The notes under the pieces: model-generated
What the model saw: only the letters and a program-made list of their open reading frames with translations
What the model was told of the DNA's origin: nothing
The model's database searches: none
Position numbers and translations under genes: made by a program
Shown here: piece after piece, positions 1 through 7,353 of the stretch
Layout: the number at the start of each line of letters is the position of its first letter
Numbering within the stretch: the stretch's first letter is position 1
Virus record (IMG/VR): IMGVR_UViG_3300025137_007009
Location: 1 to 26,336 of that record
Direction: 5' to 3' (one strand)
DNA length: 26,336 nt
Source of the DNA: a virus

Positions 1-744
1 ATTCTGGAAGCACTACCAACAGCAACAGAAGATGAGTTGCTAGAACTGGTAGACATTGAGAAAGCTGTTGCTAGTTTTAGTGACGGACAAGTATCAATCG
101 TAAATGGTAAGGTGATGTTTGAGGGTGAAGAGGTTCACGGAAGCATCAGTAAGAGAATTATAGAATTTATGAGCAAAGGTTTGCCTTTCCAGCCTCTTGT
201 AAAGTTCTTAGAAAATCTTATGGAGAATCCAAGTATGCAGAGTCAGCAAGAACTGTATGATTTCTTGGAGCATGAGAATCTTCCTATTACTGAAGACGGA
301 TGTTTTCTTGCTTATAAGGCAGTCAGCAAAGACTTTAAAGATAAGTGGAGAGGAACATTCGACAACAGTGTTGGTCAAGTCTGCGAAATGCGTCGAGCAA
401 AAGTAGATGACAACAGAAGCCAAGGATGTTCTGCTGGACTTCATGCTGGGGCATTAAACTATGTTGCAAATTATGGCAGCGTGGATGCTGGTGATAACAT
501 CGTGATTGTTAAAATCAATCCTGAAGATGTTGTCAGCGTTCCTAGTGATTGCAACTGTGAAAAACTTCGCACTTGCAAATATGAAGTAGTCGGTCTTTAT
601 CAGGGAGAATTGCCAAAGCCTCTTTATAAGGCTGAGTTTGAGGCAGACTCTTATGTTGATGAAGATGAGTACTCAACAGTTTATGACGAATATGATGAAG
701 ACTACTGGGATCAGTTTGAAGACGAAGACGATGAAGAATTTTAA
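1..744 (+). CDS. rIIB-like protein, 5' truncated by window edge
   Basis: The frame is open from the first base to the TAA at 742-744 (247 residues visible), so the true start lies upstream. The first usable start, TTG at 37, is probably internal. The core reads like phage T4 rIIB: a helical segment (FLENLMENPS), the stretch LPITEDGCFLAYKAV, then DNSVG, VDDNRSQGCSAGLH and VIVKINPEDVVSVP, ending near YEVVG. In T4, rIIB works with rIIA in membrane-linked exclusion and lysis-timing phenotypes, and its biochemical role is unsettled. The C-terminal 40 residues are very acidic (DEDEY, DEYDEDYW, EDEDDEEF), a tail I do not recognise from T4. An rIIA gene could lie upstream, outside the window. Family assignment is confident; function here is not. 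Confidence 0.85.
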   Translation: MLEALPTATEDELLELVDIEKAVASFSDGQVSIVNGKVMFEGEEVHGSISKRIIEFMSKGLPFQPLVKFLENLMENPSMQSQQELYDFLEHENLPITEDGCFLAYKAVSKDFKDKWRGTFDNSVGQVCEMRRAKVDDNRSQGCSAGLHAGALNYVANYGSVDAGDNIVIVKINPEDVVSVPSDCNCEKLRTCKYEVVGLYQGELPKPLYKAEFEADSYVDEDEYSTVYDEYDEDYWDQFEDEDDEEF

Positions 745-767
745 TAGTCTGTGATTTCCTGTGATAG

Positions 768-813
768 TAGGTGAGCAATTAGGGCTAAGGTGGTTCGATC
801 CCACCACACCTCT
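768..813 (+). ncRNA. degenerate tRNA-like 3' end (T-arm plus acceptor strand)
   Basis: Bases 789-805 form a perfect 5-bp T stem (GGTGG/CCACC) closing a 7-base loop TTCGATC, the canonical T-loop shape. The next seven bases, ACACCTC, look like a 3' acceptor strand, followed by T813. AGGTG at 769-773 can pair with CACCT at 807-811, and AGC/GCT (774-776, 784-786) can form a tiny arm. No anticodon arm is present between them, and no GAGGTGT-like 5' acceptor occurs about 70 bases upstream. It is therefore a truncated or miniature tRNA-like element, not a functional tRNA. It could be a decayed phage tRNA or an old integration scar, or it could be chance. Confidence 0.3.
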
Positions 814-823
814 TTAAGTAAGG

Positions 824-851
824 TTGATTATATGTTTTTACGGGGTATTAT
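824..851 (+). promoter_or_regulatory. candidate sigma70-like promoter
   Basis: TTGATT (824-829) and TATTAT (846-851) are separated by 16 bases, upstream of the ATG at 894. Both hexamers differ from consensus and the region is AT-rich, so this is a moderate candidate. Confidence 0.4.
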
Positions 852-893
852 AAGATAGTCAGATTCGTTTCTATACAGTATGAGGCATGTGTT

Positions 894-1310
894 ATGTATG
901 ATCCAGACCCAGAACATTATGAATATGACGATGATGACTTTCAAAATTATCCTCATGAGTATAATGAGTATGGTTATCCTAAAAATTTTAAATTTGACTG
1001 GAATGCTTGGGAATCTTGGTTAATGGACGCTATAAAAGATATTCAAGAACATAACAATACTTGGTATCTTGGAAACCACAAAGCAGAAGAAGGAAAACCT
1101 AGTGATAAAAAACCATCTGATGGCAAGCCTTTAAGTGATAAATATTTTATATATTTAGGAAGTAATAACTTTAAAGAACCAATATGGAAAACCAAGTATT
1201 TTGTTGTTGATAAAATACAACAAGAATATAATGCTCATATATCAGCCCACGCAAAACACTTTTTATTACAACCACAATATTATAAATCAATGTTCGATAT
1301 ACTGAACTAG
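894..1310 (+). CDS. hypothetical acidic/aromatic protein
   Basis: This 138-residue protein is not recognised. The ATG at 894 follows GAGG (882-885) at a good distance, which supports this start. The first 35 residues are unusually rich in Asp, Glu and Tyr (DPDPEHYEYDDDDF and YPHEYNEYGYP). A middle segment repeats a short motif (KPSDKKPSDGKPLSDK), suggesting a flexible linker near residues 65-80. The C-terminal half has mixed helical character and no signal peptide or membrane segment. It ends nine bases before the next start, so the two genes are probably co-transcribed. Its acidic surface resembles that of the preceding protein's tail, but I cannot assign a role. Confidence 0.7.
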   Translation: MYDPDPEHYEYDDDDFQNYPHEYNEYGYPKNFKFDWNAWESWLMDAIKDIQEHNNTWYLGNHKAEEGKPSDKKPSDGKPLSDKYFIYLGSNNFKEPIWKTKYFVVDKIQQEYNAHISAHAKHFLLQPQYYKSMFDILN

Positions 1311-1318
1311 GAAAAAAA

Positions 1319-1720
1319 ATGCAAGACGAATGGCTAGACATAGTTAACTTAGATAAGTTGGTTAACTTTAGTAGAAAAGTAGTATATGCCAACTTGGGAG
1401 AAGAATACTCAGATACTTCTGACGCAAACTTCTTAAAACTAGTAGAGAATATGCCAAAAGATCAAATGTCAGAGTTGGACAATCTTTTGTCTATGCCAGA
1501 AGCAAAAGCTATATTCAAACCATTCGTTAAACGTAAAAGAAATAAAACAACATTGACTGTTAAGGTAATTATGTTAGAATCAGACTACGACAATGTTTTA
1601 AGACAGCTGGGCGAAAGAATGATATCTAATATCGTCAGAAACTTAGTCAAGAAAGGATTGGTTGAGTCCGCATTTGATGAAGATAAGAATGATTTTGTTT
1701 TTTGGATTAAAAAAGATTAA
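1319..1720 (+). CDS. hypothetical protein
   Basis: This 133-residue protein is not recognised. AGGA at 1309-1312, overlapping the stop codon of the upstream gene, is spaced six bases from the ATG and supports the start. The sequence is soluble and mostly helical. A basic patch (FVKRKRNK, near residues 80-87) is followed by a strand-like TTLTVKVIML and a helix-rich C-terminal part ending in DFVFWIKKD. It sits directly ahead of a RuvB-type ATPase with about 20 bases between them, so it probably shares that transcript. A nucleic-acid role would fit the basic patch, but nothing conserved proves it. Confidence 0.7.
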   Translation: MQDEWLDIVNLDKLVNFSRKVVYANLGEEYSDTSDANFLKLVENMPKDQMSELDNLLSMPEAKAIFKPFVKRKRNKTTLTVKVIMLESDYDNVLRQLGERMISNIVRNLVKKGLVESAFDEDKNDFVFWIKKD

Positions 1721-1739
1721 TAGAGAAATTGGAGCAAAA

Positions 1740-2639
1740 ATGTCTAATTGTGTTCGTCCGTCAACATTCGACGGCATTGTGGGTCAGCAGGACGTTGTTC
1801 AACGCTTGAGGATCATCGTAGCTGGCTGTAAAAAAACTAGACAAGCTATGTGTCATACTTTAATAGATGGGCCTCCCGGCCTTGGTAAGACTACTATAGC
1901 TAGTGCCATAGCTAAAGAGATGGATGTAAATTTATATACTGTGAATGCAGCAAACATCAGAAGCATAAAAAATATTATTCCATACTTGATGGGTCTTGAA
2001 GGTCGATGCGTGTTGTTTATTGATGAAATTCATAGACTTCCTAAAATAGTAGAAGAATTTCTATATCCTGTAATGGAAGATTATCGTATGGATATTCTTA
2101 CTGATGGACAACCTGAAACTATTGATCTTCCTGTGTTTACATTGGTAGGTGCTACAACAAGCGGTGGTAGTTTAAGTCAGCCGTTCTATGATAGGTTTGT
2201 TATTAAAGAACATCTTAAATTTTACTCTGCTGAAGAGTTAGCTAAACTAGCAGGATCGAATGCTGATAAGATTGGAGTTGATGTGTCTCCAGAACAGATG
2301 ATTCAAATAGCAAGAAGAAGCAAGGGTACTCCTAGAATTTTAAATGCAAGACTACAATGGTATAGAAACTATACTTCTTTTTATGAAGATAAAGAATATA
2401 CTATGGACGATGTGTTTAATAGTCAGGGCATAGACGAAAACGGGTTTGATTGCAATGACAATGCGTATTTAGAAGTTTTGAAAAACAACATAGGTAATCC
2501 TTTGGGTATAAAAAGCATATCTTCAATGACAGGTATTGCTATGGAAACTATTGAAAATAATATAGAGCCTTATATGGTCAGGATGGGATATGTTGTTAGA
2601 ACTCAAAAAGGTAGAGTAGCAGGGAAGGGTTGTCCATGA
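1740..2639 (+). CDS. ruvB: RuvB-like Holliday junction branch-migration ATPase
   Basis: This 299-residue AAA+ protein is slightly shorter than the usual ~335. I chose the ATG at 1740 because GGAGC lies just upstream; a longer frame from 1662 would overlap the previous gene. In order: the N-terminal RuvB motif (FDGIVGQQDVVQRL), Walker A GPPGLGKTT (residues 44-52), Walker B LFIDEIHRL (92-100), sensor 1 VGATTSGG (136-143), the arginine-finger region YDRF (150-153), and a C-terminal winged helix ending in EPYMVRMGYVVRTQKGRVA, very close to bacterial RuvB. In cells RuvB is a hexameric motor loaded by RuvA. Neither RuvA nor RuvC is in the window, so it may use host RuvA or another viral partner. 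Its TGA overlaps the next ATG (ATGA). Confidence 0.93.
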   Translation: MSNCVRPSTFDGIVGQQDVVQRLRIIVAGCKKTRQAMCHTLIDGPPGLGKTTIASAIAKEMDVNLYTVNAANIRSIKNIIPYLMGLEGRCVLFIDEIHRLPKIVEEFLYPVMEDYRMDILTDGQPETIDLPVFTLVGATTSGGSLSQPFYDRFVIKEHLKFYSAEELAKLAGSNADKIGVDVSPEQMIQIARRSKGTPRILNARLQWYRNYTSFYEDKEYTMDDVFNSQGIDENGFDCNDNAYLEVLKNNIGNPLGIKSISSMTGIAMETIENNIEPYMVRMGYVVRTQKGRVAGKGCP

Positions 2640-3259
2640 AAAAAACTGTAGTTATAACTGGTTGTGGAGGTAGATTAGGTCAACAATTTATAAGTTGTTA
2701 TCAGAATACTTATAATATATATGGCATATCTACTAAAGATAAGAGAAATAATTTGCAGTACAACCATATTGAAAAAGGTCTTACTGTGTACAATGAAATT
2801 ATTGATAGCATTCCAGATATAGACTGTTGGATTAATAATGCATATTCATATAATATGATAGATCCTAAAAATTACGATCATGGTTTTTTACAAGAAATCC
2901 AGATAGGATTAGTAGTTCCTTACGAATCATCTTGCTATCTATATAAAACGTGGCAAAATAAAAACAACTGGTCTGCCAATAAAAGTATATTAAATATTTC
3001 TAGTATAGCAGGTATTAATTTTTATGATATTAGTCAGACGACTTACGGGGCTTGTAAGTCTGGAATGAACAGGATGACTATAGACCTAGCTAAATCTTTT
3101 GCTGGAAAAATAAGAGTTAATGCTATCTGTCCTAATAGTTTTCCTTATTATGTTACTTATGAAACCCTCTTGACTAGTATGCAAAACTTCATAGAAGGTA
3201 AAGAAACAGCAGTTTTACACATCTTAGACAAGGATAGTAGCCATAAAATACACGGCTAG
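2636..3259 (+). CDS. short-chain dehydrogenase/reductase (SDR)
   Basis: This 207-residue Rossmann-fold oxidoreductase starts at ATG 2636, inside the ruvB stop (ATGA). The cofactor loop TGCGGRLGQ (residues 8-16), the INNA motif (66-69), the catalytic Ser in NISSIAG (120-126), and Y137-GAC-K141 form the classical SDR active site. VNAICPN (161-167) follows the usual pattern after the catalytic helix. Classical SDRs are about 250 residues, and the C-terminal substrate-binding part is short here. The substrate is unknown. Given the glycan genes elsewhere it could act on a sugar or sugar nucleotide, but this neighbourhood (ruvB, actin-like ATPase) gives no support for that. Its stop lies within a small GGCTA/TAGCC hairpin. 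Confidence 0.85.
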   Translation: MKKTVVITGCGGRLGQQFISCYQNTYNIYGISTKDKRNNLQYNHIEKGLTVYNEIIDSIPDIDCWINNAYSYNMIDPKNYDHGFLQEIQIGLVVPYESSCYLYKTWQNKNNWSANKSILNISSIAGINFYDISQTTYGACKSGMNRMTIDLAKSFAGKIRVNAICPNSFPYYVTYETLLTSMQNFIEGKETAVLHILDKDSSHKIHG

Positions 3260-3291
3260 ATTAGCCATAATCCATAACTTGGTTGATACAT

Positions 3292-3320
3292 AAATGCACC
3301 ATTTCGGTGTATTTTTTTTT
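3292..3320 (+). terminator. rho-independent terminator
   Basis: AAATGCACC (3292-3300) pairs with GGTGTATTT (3306-3314), with one G-T pair, across the loop ATTTC. A run of nine T (3312-3320) follows. It sits after the SDR gene. A separate perfect 5-bp hairpin (GGCTA 3254-3258, TAGCC 3262-3266) covers the SDR stop codon. The T tract runs directly into the GGAGA ribosome-binding site of the next gene, so read-through or a promoter overlapping the hairpin must supply downstream expression. Confidence 0.75.
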
Positions 3321-3331
3321 GGAGATATATA

Positions 3332-3637
3332 ATGTCAAATACTTTAGAAATATTACTAATCATAACTTTAGCCATATTAATTTTTAGTGCTGGTCTATAT
3401 ATTGGTAGATTTATGAATCATAGTCACGAAGAAAACAAGCCCTCTAGCTTTTTAAAAAGCCAAGGTAGAAAAGATAATGGTCAAAATAGTAATATAGAAA
3501 TTGATGACACAAAAGTGGTTTTAAAAGTGGATACCACGGGCATGGAGAAAAAATTTGACAAAATAACAGAATCTAAAAGTGTAAAAAATGACATTTCTAG
3601 TTCTGTAAACAAACTTAAAAGCATGAAAGGTAAATAA
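3332..3637 (+). CDS. small single-pass membrane protein
   Basis: This 101-residue protein has GGAGA (3321-3325) well placed before the ATG. Residues 6-25 form one hydrophobic helix (LLIITLAILIFSAGLYI), followed by GRFMNHSHEEN and a charged, Ser/Lys-rich tail. The predicted topology is an N-terminal anchor with a long cytoplasmic tail. The tail contains a predicted strand (TKVVLKVDTTG) and a helix near the end. It lies one base upstream of an actin-like ATPase, so it could be a membrane anchor or adaptor for that filament protein. This is inference from context; no known partner family is recognised. Confidence 0.7.
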   Translation: MSNTLEILLIITLAILIFSAGLYIGRFMNHSHEENKPSSFLKSQGRKDNGQNSNIEIDDTKVVLKVDTTGMEKKFDKITESKSVKNDISSSVNKLKSMKGK

Positions 3638-3638
3638 T

Positions 3639-4640
3639 ATGATAGGTCTTGATGTCGGTACAAGTTTTATTGTTGCTTCTTCTTACAATGGGGATAAAAT
3701 TGAGTTTAATGACTTTAGAGATGCCTTTTATGTAATTAAGCCAACCACTCCTATTGCTACCAAAATGGTGGAAAAAGGATTGAAAGGAAAAATATTTATC
3801 AAGGATACTGATGGGTCTTTTATCATATTAGGTAAGGATGCTATAGAGAAGGCAGTAGAACGAAACGAAACTGCTCGTCGTCCTATGTATAGAGGAGTAG
3901 TCTCTGTAAAAGAAAAATCAGCAAAAAGAATATTAGCTTACATACTCAAAGAAGTTGTGGGTCAGGCAAGCGAACCCGACGAGAAGCTCGTTTTCTGTGT
4001 ACCCGCACAGCCAGTAGATCAAGATGGTGATGATTTTGATGTAGGCTATCATGAAGATGTAGTAAAAACTATCTTATCAGAAGTTGGATATGATGCCAGA
4101 TCAGTAAACGAAGCTGAAGCATTATGTTATTCTGAATTAGAAGATAGTGACTATACTGGTATTGGTATTAGTTGTGGAGCAGGTATGACCAATGTTTGTG
4201 TTATGCTTAACGGAGAACCAACTGTAGTCTTTAGTACAACAAAGTCGGGTGATTGGGTAGACCGTATGAGTGCGGTAGCTACTGGAGAACCAGATAGTGT
4301 TGTTCAGGTTGAGAAAGAGGGCGGCGGTTTTAAAGTGGGTGAACCAAATGATAGTCCTGTATTAAGTGCAGTAGCATCTTATTACGACAGACTAGTAGAG
4401 TATACAGCTAAACAATTATCTTCTGCTTTAGCTGGACACAAATCTTTGCCTAAATTTAAAGACTCTATAAAAGTTGTAGTTGCTGGTGGCACATCACAAG
4501 CAGATGGCTATATAGAGAAATTACATGAGAAATTATTGGCATCAGATTTCCCTTTAGAGATAGAAGTAGTCAAGCACGCTGCCGATCCACTACATTCAGT
4601 ATCAAAAGGATGTTTGATTGCTGCTAGTATATTAGATTAG
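3639..4640 (+). CDS. actin-like ATPase (ParM/MreB/Hsp70 superfamily)
   Basis: This 333-residue protein has the actin-ATPase layout: phosphate-1 loop GLDVGTS (residues 3-9), connect-1 VNEAEAL (156-162), phosphate-2-like GISCGAGMTNVCV (176-188), and adenosine motif VVVAGGTSQADG (279-290). The acidic residue usual at the start of phosphate 2 (as in D-x-G-G-G-T) is Ser178 here, so nucleotide hydrolysis may differ. Related proteins polymerise to segregate plasmids (ParM), shape cells (MreB) or position phage DNA, and others are Hsp70-like chaperones. The short gene upstream encodes a membrane-anchored protein one base away, which suggests a membrane-linked filament. No ParR-like DNA-binding partner is obvious next to it. 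Superfamily is secure; filament versus chaperone is undecided. Confidence 0.82.
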   Translation: MIGLDVGTSFIVASSYNGDKIEFNDFRDAFYVIKPTTPIATKMVEKGLKGKIFIKDTDGSFIILGKDAIEKAVERNETARRPMYRGVVSVKEKSAKRILAYILKEVVGQASEPDEKLVFCVPAQPVDQDGDDFDVGYHEDVVKTILSEVGYDARSVNEAEALCYSELEDSDYTGIGISCGAGMTNVCVMLNGEPTVVFSTTKSGDWVDRMSAVATGEPDSVVQVEKEGGGFKVGEPNDSPVLSAVASYYDRLVEYTAKQLSSALAGHKSLPKFKDSIKVVVAGGTSQADGYIEKLHEKLLASDFPLEIEVVKHAADPLHSVSKGCLIAASILD

Positions 4641-4646
4641 AATAAA

Positions 4647-4970
4647 ATGATTAATATATTATCTATATTTAGAAAAGAATTAAGATATGCCGTCAGGTCA
4701 CCGGGATGGTCTAGTTTGAGAAAAAAGCATATTGAAAAACAGCCTTGTTGCCAAGCGTGTGGATCGTGTAAAAGACCGGAAGTTCATCATATAGTACCTG
4801 TTCATTTAGATCCCTCTAAAGAGTTAGACCCAGACAATCTTATAACTTTATGCGATAAATACTGTCATTTTCTTTTCGGACATTTAATGAATTATAAAAG
4901 CTGGAATACTAATGTCATAGAGGATTCTAAGGTGTATTATAATAAGGTTAAAAATAAACCCTTTAAATAA
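4647..4970 (+). CDS. HNH endonuclease
   Basis: This 107-residue HNH nuclease carries the zinc pair C35-QA-C38, the HNH core VHHIVPVHLDPS (residues 46-57), DPDNLITLC (61-69) with the central Asn64, and C73-H74 with final His79. Such small nucleases cleave double-stranded DNA. In phages they appear as homing enzymes or as terminase-associated packaging nucleases. The start six bases after the actin-like gene and the absence of an interrupted host gene argue against an intron-borne element, though a free-standing homing endonuclease remains possible. Confidence 0.88.
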   Translation: MINILSIFRKELRYAVRSPGWSSLRKKHIEKQPCCQACGSCKRPEVHHIVPVHLDPSKELDPDNLITLCDKYCHFLFGHLMNYKSWNTNVIEDSKVYYNKVKNKPFK

Positions 4971-4986
4971 TGAAAGGGGTATTGAG

Positions 4987-5769
4987 ATGAAATACCTTAT
5001 TCTTGCAATATTATTGCTTTTGCCTGTTCAGGCTTATTGTGGAACTATTGATCCTACTGTTTCTGACGCTAAATATCTTGAATATGGAGTAAAATACGAG
5101 TGTGTTTTGCCTATATTAGGAGTCATGAATAATGATTTAAATTCGCATTTTAGAGGTTCCTGCGTAGTCATAGACGAGTATCATATACTAACCGCTGCTC
5201 ATGTTGTACACGATTCTATAACTCAACATGTAGTTTATAAAAATGAAGCATATCCTTGCTCAATCGTAGCTATTCACGGAGATTATAAGTCCGGTGTTAT
5301 GGGCAAAAACGATATCGCTATAGCTAGATTGCAGAGACCAATAAAATTAGACTTTTATCCTGAATTATATAAAGATAAAGACGAAGTTAATAAAGTCTGT
5401 GGTCTGTCAGGATTCGGCCATCATGGGGATTTTAATAGTGGTTGGATTATGGGAACTTTTGATAATCAAAGAAGAGCAGGATCAAATATTATTGATGGAA
5501 TAAGCAGGAATGTATTACAGTATTCTGTACACTCAGGAAATAAAACAGAGTTAGAATTTTTAATATGTCCGGGAGATAGCGGAGGTGGATTATTTATAGA
5601 CAAAAAATTAGCAGGTATTCATTCTTACGTGTCTGCTACAGACGGCAAAAGTGATTCTGATTATGGAGATATTGGTTGTAGCACAAGAGTCAGCGATTAT
5701 GTAGAGTGGATAGAAAAAGTTAAAGAAGTACTTAGTGAGGCTATAGACAAAGCGAAAAATAATAAATGA
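4987..5769 (+). CDS. secreted trypsin-like serine protease
   Basis: This 260-residue chymotrypsin-fold protease has an N-terminal signal peptide (MKYLILAILLLLPVQAYCG), so it is predicted to be exported to the periplasm or outside the cell. The catalytic triad is visible: His72 in LTAAHVVHD, Asp109 in KNDIAIARL, Ser198 in CPGDSGGG. Cys60 and the later cysteines could form disulfides, consistent with export. The S1 pocket region following Ser198 (LAGIHSYVS) cannot be read for specificity. The last codon overlaps the start of the next gene by ATGA. A viral exported protease could process host surface proteins or virion components, or act in competition or lysis; this is inference. Confidence 0.9.
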   Translation: MKYLILAILLLLPVQAYCGTIDPTVSDAKYLEYGVKYECVLPILGVMNNDLNSHFRGSCVVIDEYHILTAAHVVHDSITQHVVYKNEAYPCSIVAIHGDYKSGVMGKNDIAIARLQRPIKLDFYPELYKDKDEVNKVCGLSGFGHHGDFNSGWIMGTFDNQRRAGSNIIDGISRNVLQYSVHSGNKTELEFLICPGDSGGGLFIDKKLAGIHSYVSATDGKSDSDYGDIGCSTRVSDYVEWIEKVKEVLSEAIDKAKNNK

Positions 5770-6317
5770 AGACAACAGAAGAAATTAGTGGTTGGTTTAA
5801 TTATCCAAACGCATATAAATTTTTAATAGATTCTGTACCCGATGGTGGTATATTTGTAGAATGCGGATCATGGCTTGGAAAAAGTTCTTCATTTTTGTGT
5901 GACCACGCTAAAGACAGGATAAAAATATTTATAGTTGATACATGGACGGGTTCTGAGAGTGAACTTAAAACAACGCATGAACTAGCATTGAAAAAAAATA
6001 TATATGAAATTTTTTTACACAATATGGGGAACAGGAAATTTACTGCGATAAAAAAAGATTCTATAGATGCATCTAGAGATTTTGAAGACGAAGAATGCGA
6101 TGTTGTATACATTGATATGGAACATACATACGAAGCAGTTAAAAAAGATATAGAGTACTGGCTACCAAAAGTAAAACCCAATGGGATTATCGCAGGACAT
6201 GATTATTGTGACGGTTTTCCTGGAGTCGTTAGAGCAGTAGATGAAAAATTTCATAAATCTATAGTATCTATTATGGACGATATAACTTGGGTAGTACATA
6301 AAAAAGATATAGTCTAA
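5766..6317 (+). CDS. class I SAM-dependent methyltransferase
   Basis: This 183-residue Rossmann methyltransferase is coupled to the protease gene by ATGA. Motif I is FVECGSWLGKSSS (residues 30-42), the acidic end of strand 2 is IVDTW (56-60), DVVYIDMEHTYEA marks strand 4, and GIIAGHDYCDGF is the post-strand-5 segment. This arrangement is typical of the Methyltransf_24 / glycan-associated class found in polysaccharide clusters. Such enzymes often methylate sugars, but the acceptor cannot be read from sequence. It ends the left plus-strand block and faces the minus-strand glycan operon across 21 bases. Confidence 0.85.
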   Translation: MKTTEEISGWFNYPNAYKFLIDSVPDGGIFVECGSWLGKSSSFLCDHAKDRIKIFIVDTWTGSESELKTTHELALKKNIYEIFLHNMGNRKFTAIKKDSIDASRDFEDEECDVVYIDMEHTYEAVKKDIEYWLPKVKPNGIIAGHDYCDGFPGVVRAVDEKFHKSIVSIMDDITWVVHKKDIV

Positions 6318-6338
6318 TAATTTCTTAGTTCTTTTATT

Positions 6339-6533
6339 TTAATCTTCTACAGGTTCCTTATCTTGACCTTCCTGATTATTCGGTGGGTATATATCCACAC
6401 CCAAAGCAGATAAAGTTTTAGATATTAGATAATCAACCTTGTCTGACTCTTCTTTATCGTATTTTAATTCCTGTGTATTAGAGTAACAGCATAATGCGTT
6501 ATAAATTGTGTTTAATTCTTTTTTATCAAACAT
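6339..6533 (-). CDS. small hypothetical protein
   Basis: This 64-residue soluble protein is the last gene of the minus-strand operon. Its ATG overlaps the stop of the upstream glycosyltransferase (ATGTTTGA), which supports its being real. It is predicted to be helical for residues 4-45, with an acidic, Pro-rich tail (PPNNQEGQDKEPVED) and two adjacent cysteines (CC, 15-16). I do not recognise the family. Confidence 0.6.
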   Translation of the reverse strand: MFDKKELNTIYNALCCYSNTQELKYDKEESDKVDYLISKTLSALGVDIYPPNNQEGQDKEPVED

Positions 6534-7353
6534 TTTCTTTTCCTCTTGTGGATTTTCTTAATGTTTTTATTTTTTTATGAAATGTAAGTAATTGATTTTT
6601 TTGATAGCCATTGCAGTCCTGTACTGTTGTTAACCAAGTCTGTTTAATCTGTTCATCTGTCTTATCTTTTATGATATTAAATACTTTTTTCCAGTGGGTG
6701 CCTCCTATTTGTTTCGTGCTTTTAGCGTAAGTGTCTTGCCATCTAAAGTGTTTTCTTTTAAAATGATCAAATCCCCTATGATGAAAGTGAAGTAATCCCA
6801 TATTAGTTTTATGGTATTCGTATTCAGGAAAACCATGATTGCCTTGATCTGTTGCCATGAAAAAAATTGTTTTATAAAAAGATTTCCATCTATTAAATTC
6901 ATTTTTATTTTCGTATTGATAACTATCACAATTAACGAGTAAATCACTATGTTTTGTTGCATTAATAGTTAAAGACTTAAATTTAAAAGCATCTAATTCA
7001 TTTATGTTCGCATACTTCGTTAATTCTTGTATAACTTTTTTATTGTCGCATATAATTTGATCTTTTTCTATGCAAATAATGAACTCATCAATATCTATTG
7101 GTATTACCAGTTTAGATTTGCCTTTGTATCTATGAATAGTCTTAGTTAGTATCTTGGCTTTTCCATAATTTTCAAATGGGCCGTCATACGTTATAAGATT
7201 CACACCATATTTTTTAATAGTATTTCTACTTTTCTTAGACTTATGATCTATTACATAAATATTTTCTTTTCCAAAAAGATATATATGATATCTTAGCCAG
7301 TCTTCAAGTATGTCATCTTCATCTCTTTGTATCGTAAATACTTTTATACTCAT
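6526..7353 (-). CDS. GT-A-like glycosyltransferase (Glyco_tranf_2_4/GT92-like)
   Basis: This 275-residue protein starts at the ATG at 7353, which overlaps the upstream gene's TGA (ATGA); a longer frame to 7380 is less likely. The opening TIQRDEDDILEDWLRYH is the signature of the Glyco_tranf_2_4/GT92-like group. IPIDIDEFI (near residue 85) supplies the DxD metal site. A histidine-rich stretch LLHFHHRGFDHFKRKHF follows, as is usual near the acceptor side in this group. No signal peptide or membrane segment is present, so it is probably cytoplasmic. Donor and acceptor sugars are unknown. It belongs to the ADP-heptose operon. Confidence 0.75.
   Translation of the reverse strand: MSIKVFTIQRDEDDILEDWLRYHIYLFGKENIYVIDHKSKKSRNTIKKYGVNLITYDGPFENYGKAKILTKTIHRYKGKSKLVIPIDIDEFIICIEKDQIICDNKKVIQELTKYANINELDAFKFKSLTINATKHSDLLVNCDSYQYENKNEFNRWKSFYKTIFFMATDQGNHGFPEYEYHKTNMGLLHFHHRGFDHFKRKHFRWQDTYAKSTKQIGGTHWKKVFNIIKDKTDEQIKQTWLTTVQDCNGYQKNQLLTFHKKIKTLRKSTRGKENV

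Noticed and set aside
37-39. TTG as the start of the rIIB-like gene
   Set aside because: The frame is open to base 1 and the upstream residues are plausible protein, so the gene is most likely cut by the window edge.
735-815. A complete tRNA gene ending at 813
   Set aside because: A weak GTGATAG anticodon-like loop can be drawn (loop 7, weak stem), but no 5' acceptor strand pairs with ACACCTC at the required distance.
1662-1739. N-terminal extension of RuvB from ATG 1662
   Set aside because: It lies inside the upstream gene; the ATG at 1740 has a GGAGC site and matches the normal RuvB start.
4647-4970. Group I intron or intein carrying the HNH gene
   Set aside because: Neighbouring genes are intact on both sides and no split reading frame flanks it.
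5801-6181. 126-residue antisense frame opposite the methyltransferase gene
   Set aside because: It is a shadow of a well-supported gene; the Ser/Phe-rich composition is typical of antisense reading and it has no motif or start signal.
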